Below are positions 55,250 to 64,000 of a DNA stretch of 64,000 bases, piece after piece (the first letter of the stretch is position 1; the number at the start of each line of letters is the position of its first letter). Both the position numbers and the translations under genes were made by a program. Source of the DNA: Paraspadella gotoi (lineage: Eukaryota > Chaetognatha). The stretch is from positions 24,439,783 to 24,503,782 of the forward strand of contig CM119267.1 in the NCBI GenBank assembly GCA_051294375.1, read 5' to 3'. The notes beneath the pieces were generated by a model, which was given only the letters and a program-made list of their open reading frames with translations, ran no database searches and was not told the DNA's origin.

Positions 55250-56094
55250 TTTGTTTTCCCCCGCCTCCGTCCACTCCTTTCCGCTTCGGTCTCTTTTTTT
55301 TTTCTTTCCACGAAACCGGGACCCCGAAGAAAAAAAGAGGGTCGGCCTCTTGCGGCGGGAGTCTGAGCCTCAGCCGCCGTGAACGTGATCAGCGAGTTGC
55401 GCGGGATGTGAGAGGCCGTGAGGAAAAACTCTCAGCTTGAAAAAGATCGAGAGAGAGTTTGATCATCATGAGTTTTTTTTGTTGTTTTTTTTGAAACGCG
55501 GAAAATGAAATGAAAACTGGTTAATATTTCTTTTTTTTTTAAAAATCATTAAACATTATAAGTGAAGATTATAGTTAAATAGTTGAAGTTTAATGAGGTT
55601 GATATTTTTTATGGTTAAAGATTACAAAAGAAAAATTTAAAAAAATGGTTGTAAAAAGTTGATAAATTATTTTGAAAATAACATTGACAAAAATGAATTA
55701 TTTATAAACAAGATTACTTGATTTACCCAATTTTTTTTCAGTGAAAAAAATATAGCGTACAATTTTATTAAACTACTAAGCTTTTGTTAATAAAAAAAAA
55801 TTTTACTTATAGTAATAAGTATTAAAAATTTTTCGTTCGGCCTCACAATCACGTCGACTCATCTTTGAATCAACTGCGCGTTGAACTTCGATCGCGACGA
55901 CGATGACGAAGAATAAGACGATGACGACGATAATAAAAAAAAAACGACGACGACGATGATGAAGAAGACGACGATGACGACGACGACATTTAAGGCGTCA
56001 ACAAAGATGACGACGACGACGTCAACTTCATCTAAACAACGAAGTTTTACAATGTTACTTTACCAAAGAAGGTACTTATAGGTATATAATTAAG
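55250..56094. promoter_or_regulatory. Shared divergent promoter region (Zasp-like / PLB1-like)
   Basis: About 845 bases separate the Zasp-like ATG (- strand) from the PLB1-like ATG (+ strand). It holds a GC-richer part next to the Zasp start (55.28-55.44 kb), an AT-rich middle, and a cluster of GAC/GAT triplets at 55890-56030. No TATA box stands out. Regulation in common is an inference from the layout. Confidence 0.5.
55890..56030. repeat. (GAC/GAT)n triplet cluster upstream of PLB1-like ATG
   Basis: Imperfect GACGACGATGACG repeats, broken by an A run, ending about 65 bases before the PLB1-like start codon. Confidence 0.85.
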
Positions 56095-60654
<4,560 letters not shown>

Positions 60655-60674
<20 letters not shown>

Positions 60675-60900
60675 GGAAGTGAAGGAGGAAAGGGAGGAAG
60701 TGAGGGAGGAAAGGGAGGAAGTGAGGGAGGAAAGGGAGGAAGTGAAGGAGGAAAGGGAGGAAGTGAAGGAGGAAAGAGAGGAAGAGAAAGAGGAAAGGGA
60801 GTAAATGATGGAGGAAAGGGAGGAAGAGAAGGAGGAAAAGGAGGAATTGAGGGAGGAAAGGGAGGAAGTTAAGGAGGAAAGGGAGGAAGAGGAAGATAAG
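60655..60900. repeat. 21-base minisatellite starting inside the PLB1-like stop region
   Basis: About 11 units of AAGTGAGGGAGGAAAGGGAGG-like sequence (+ strand purine-only) beginning at the final codons and running through the proximal 3' UTR. Confidence 0.9.
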
Positions 60901-60975
60901 AGATAAGACGCGAAGAAATTGAAAAAAGTTTAGAAATATGAGTGGAGTAATATAATTTTTTGAATTTTGGAGATA

Positions 60976-60981
60976 AATAAA
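60976..60981 (+). terminator. Candidate poly(A) signal AATAAA of PLB1-like gene
   Basis: AATAAA on the + strand 300 bases after the stop, just past the minisatellite. Confidence 0.45.
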
Positions 60982-61557
60982 GAAAGACATATGAATGAAT
61001 TAATGATAATATAAAGTGTCAGCAACAATATGTTTACACATTTTTTTTTATTGATTTAAAAAGATGAGTTTCATACGACAGTCTCGCGAGAGATTTTATA
61101 GCGAATAGTAACACCTTAGTTTTAATTGGGTGTAAGTGTAACTTATTTACGACGGAGAGAAATTTTAGTGCAAGATCGTTCATTATTACATTTTTACAAG
61201 CTTGAGATCTGCAGTCGTTACATTGACAAGCGTTTGATTGCCAAGACTTAAAATAAAGATTTTGGTGAGATTTAAAGAAAAAACAAATAAAATAATTACA
61301 AAAATATTAAATGAAATTATTATCAAGAGTCATGTATTTTTATTCTGTCAAAAATTATATAAGTAGTAATTTGAAATAAAAATTTAAAAAAATTTTTTAG
61401 TTTATTTTTAAAATTTTTAAAATTCTTTTGGCGAGAAAATTAAAAAAATTCCATATGACATCGATGAGTCGAAAAAGAAGGCGATATTTTCGAAGAGAAA
61501 AAATCTTTACTAAATCAAACAAAGTAGAAAAAAAGGGGAAAAGGGAGAAAGAGATGA

Positions 61558-61559
<2 letters not shown>

Positions 61560-61607
<48 letters not shown>

Positions 61608-61624
61608 TGAGAGAGAGAGAGAGA
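61560..61624. repeat. (GA)n microsatellite
   Basis: Two GA runs broken by AAAAGTGA. Confidence 0.97.
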
Positions 61625-62485
61625 ATTTTCGTCAGGTGTCGCAAAATGTCAACGAAAAATCGGACGACGACGACGACGACGGTGAAAAAAAAAGAGAAAA
61701 AAACAAAAACTCGTTCACGATGACGAAGAAATTAAGAATGATGACGACGAAGACGACAACTCCTCCTCTTCCTCCTCCTCTTCCTCCTCCGCGGGAGGCG
61801 CTTCCTCGTATCTCCGTCTAAATCAAATTTCCTGAGAAAAAAAAAAAAGGAATTTGATACGAAAAATTAAAAGAAAAAAAAGAAAGAGAAAAGAAAAAGA
61901 AATTTTCTAATTTTGTCTCTCAAGACGAAGAATCAGCGGGAAATTAGGATCGAATCTCGAGTCCGGTTTTTTCCAACGAAAATCCGCGCAAATCGATCGC
62001 TCGATCTTGAGATCCAGAAAAATTTGAAACAAAATTGGAGAACGGCATATTTTTTTTTTTTTGAGATCGCGAGAAGTATTAATACATCGGTAAAATTTTA
62101 CTTTCGCCGACCAGGGTTTTGACGTTTTTTTTAAAAATCCCCTTAAAAATACTTATTTTTTAAAATAATGTACAAAAAGTATTACCTAATTACCCTAACC
62201 CAAACTACCCTTAAACCTAAACCACCCCTAAACTACCCTTAACCCCGCTAACCCCGGTCGTCAAAAGTAGAATTATGCCAATACGCGAATACAATTTAAT
62301 TGAGATAAAAAAAGAAACGAAGATTGTTTGATCGAATTTTAACTGAAAATTAGGATGAAAACTTTACGATGGGAAAAGATATTTGATCGGATTTCCATCA
62401 GTTTTCGGTGCTAATTTTATTTTGGTTTTTCTTGTTTCAAATTAACTTATTAAGAAAAAGGGTCATTCAATTCAACTTCAAAATA

Positions 62486-62510
62486 NNNNNNNNNNNNNNN
62501 NNNNNNNNNN
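62486..62510. other. Assembly gap (25 N)
   Basis: Run of 25 N of fixed size, as at 46038, so its true length is unknown. Confidence 0.99.
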
Positions 62511-63434
62511 GGCCAAATGGAGTACAAATTCAGAAAGCTGAGCTCCTGGCGGATTCCGAAAATGTATTCACTTTAAAACATTTGAGTGCATTCTACCCAT
62601 TTTATATCGGTTTTAATTATAATATAAAATAAAAGAAACCTATCTGAAAGTTGCAGGTCAAACGAAAAGGCCAATCCATCTGATATTTTTTATGAATCTT
62701 TTTATTACTGAATTAGAAAAATGTATAAGAGAGACATTTTTAAACTTTCAACTTGTATCCTGAAAATGAAACGTTTTTAAAACTTTAAATGCCCTGAATT
62801 CTTTTCTAACTGGAACGCCGTTTATCAAAAATGTCTCTCTATTGTACATTTTTTACAAAATGTTTTTTAAGATTGCTAATCAAGATTTTTTTAAATCTCA
62901 ATATTATTGCAGTCGTTTAGTGCTGCAACTCTTCAAATTCCAGTGTAGATTCATTGTAGGCTCGAAATTTTCTTTACCATCTATTTAACTGATAGATTTT
63001 GTTGCATGACTGGAAAACACAACAGAGTAACGAGATTTAATTGTTTAATTCTTCCCTTCTAAACTAACCGCATAACCCTTGTTTTTAACTTCTTACTAGA
63101 ATTTTTTTAACAAACAGATTGAAAAACAAATCTTTAAAAAATGTGCTTACCCCATTTAACTTAGACAATTTTGTTATTTTTACCGGATTTCAAAAAAAAA
63201 ATATTTAAAACACAATGTTGACATATAAATAAAATTCTTTTTTTTGGTATTACTGGTGATTCACGATGTATTTCTCGATGTTTTGCTCTAATAATCAATG
63301 ATTACGTAATTGTTGTATGCTGAATGACTTTCCTTTAAGGTCAAGTAGTCTTTTGACCCGTTTAACCATTTCTTGGGCCTCGAATTTTTTATTTTTTATA
63401 TTCTGGAATCTGAAAAAATTCCAGATACAGCAGA

Positions 63435-63454
63435 GGAGAGAGGAGGAGAGAGAG

Positions 63455-63513
<59 letters not shown>
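63435..63513. repeat. (GA)n microsatellite
   Basis: GA tract with interruptions near the left end. Confidence 0.97.
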
Positions 63514-63516
<3 letters not shown>

Positions 63517-64000
63517 AGCGTTGGCTGACTTCATCCTTCTGTTGACTTTTATCGACTTCTCTTTAATATTTGTTTCATTGAGGAAAAATTCAATAATCAT
63601 CTTCTTTTAAGAGATTTTTTTCTAACATAAAATGCGTTCCAATTCTCTGGGCATTGGATCCGCGCATCCTGTTAAGTGTAAAACTAAACTAATGAATAGA
63701 ATTAAATAAACATATCAAAGTCAATCAACGAATATATTTATCAGATATAAATCCATAAATTACGAAATTTTATCGCTTATTAATCGCTTGATCCACCAAT
63801 TTATCACTTCTCCTCGCATTATCGATACATTATGCGATACATATTCCAAAACCTCCACGCCTCCACTGTTCGCGCGAGTTCGCCCTCATGTCTGGTTTAA
63901 CTCCCGCGGCCGACCCTTACCGGCGTTGTCAGCTTCAACCCGTACTCCCCCAATTCTTCCTTCCATTTTGGATGCAACGGACTTTTTTGATGGTCCTGCG

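Larger units (their letters stand above)
60982..64000. other. No gene recognised at the right end
   Basis: AT-rich sequence with GA tracts at 61560-61624 and 63435-63513, a CCCTAA-like stretch at 62185-62260 and a 25-base N gap. Open frames here are low-complexity and have no coherent borders. Confidence 0.6.

Noticed and set aside
62180-62260. CCCTAA-like stretch as another copy of the TIR family
   Set aside because: The interior looks similar, but no inverted ends or the AATTCCGAATT motif were found on either side.

Overview
The window is nuclear DNA from a bilaterian invertebrate, probably an arthropod and perhaps a crustacean (low confidence on the clade). It has spliced genes with GT-AG introns, a muscle Zasp/LDB3-type gene, a jockey-like LINE, tRNA-derived SINE-like repeats, and an extreme load of (GA)n/(CT)n microsatellites, about one long tract every 2 to 3 kb. 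Three runs of N (10, 25 and 25 bases) mark assembly gaps.

Layout from left to right. 1-4445: a frameshift-riddled jockey-like LINE on the + strand. 4.6-21.1 kb (- strand): most of an ORP8/ORP5-type oxysterol-binding-protein-related protein, with a PH domain and a lipid-binding ORD. Its C-terminal exons lie off the left edge, so the LINE sits antisense in one of its introns or at its 3' side. 22.6-25.0 kb (- strand): a two-exon gene that I recognise as the homologue of human PAAT (C10orf88), with SINE-like copies in its only intron. 29.2-55.25 kb (- strand): a large Zasp/LDB3/Enigma-family gene. Its exons join in a consistent reading phase from an ATG exon at 55.25 kb to three LIM domains ending at 29.2 kb, and an alternative terminal exon at 33.5-35.0 kb gives a LIM-less form. 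56.1-60.7 kb (+ strand): a complete eight-exon phospholipase B1-like (GDSL/SGNH) gene, divergent from the Zasp start. 60.7-64 kb: no gene recognised.

The exon models were built by hand. For each exon I looked for protein-family similarity, AG/GT borders, and a splice phase that matches both neighbours. Nearly every junction agrees, which is the strongest support for the models.

The most novel material is in the repeats. One family has terminal inverted repeats (GGCTCT.TTTTCC..AGNGCCCC) around a degenerate telomere-like (CCCTAA) interior. There is a SINE family with clear A and B boxes, a third dispersed family with about five copies, a 2.7 kb tandem duplication beside a gap, and GA tracts sitting directly after 5' splice sites. 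The genes have separate roles (ER-plasma membrane lipid transfer, ABC-transporter-associated factor, Z-disc scaffold, secreted or membrane phospholipase) and form no pathway that I can see.
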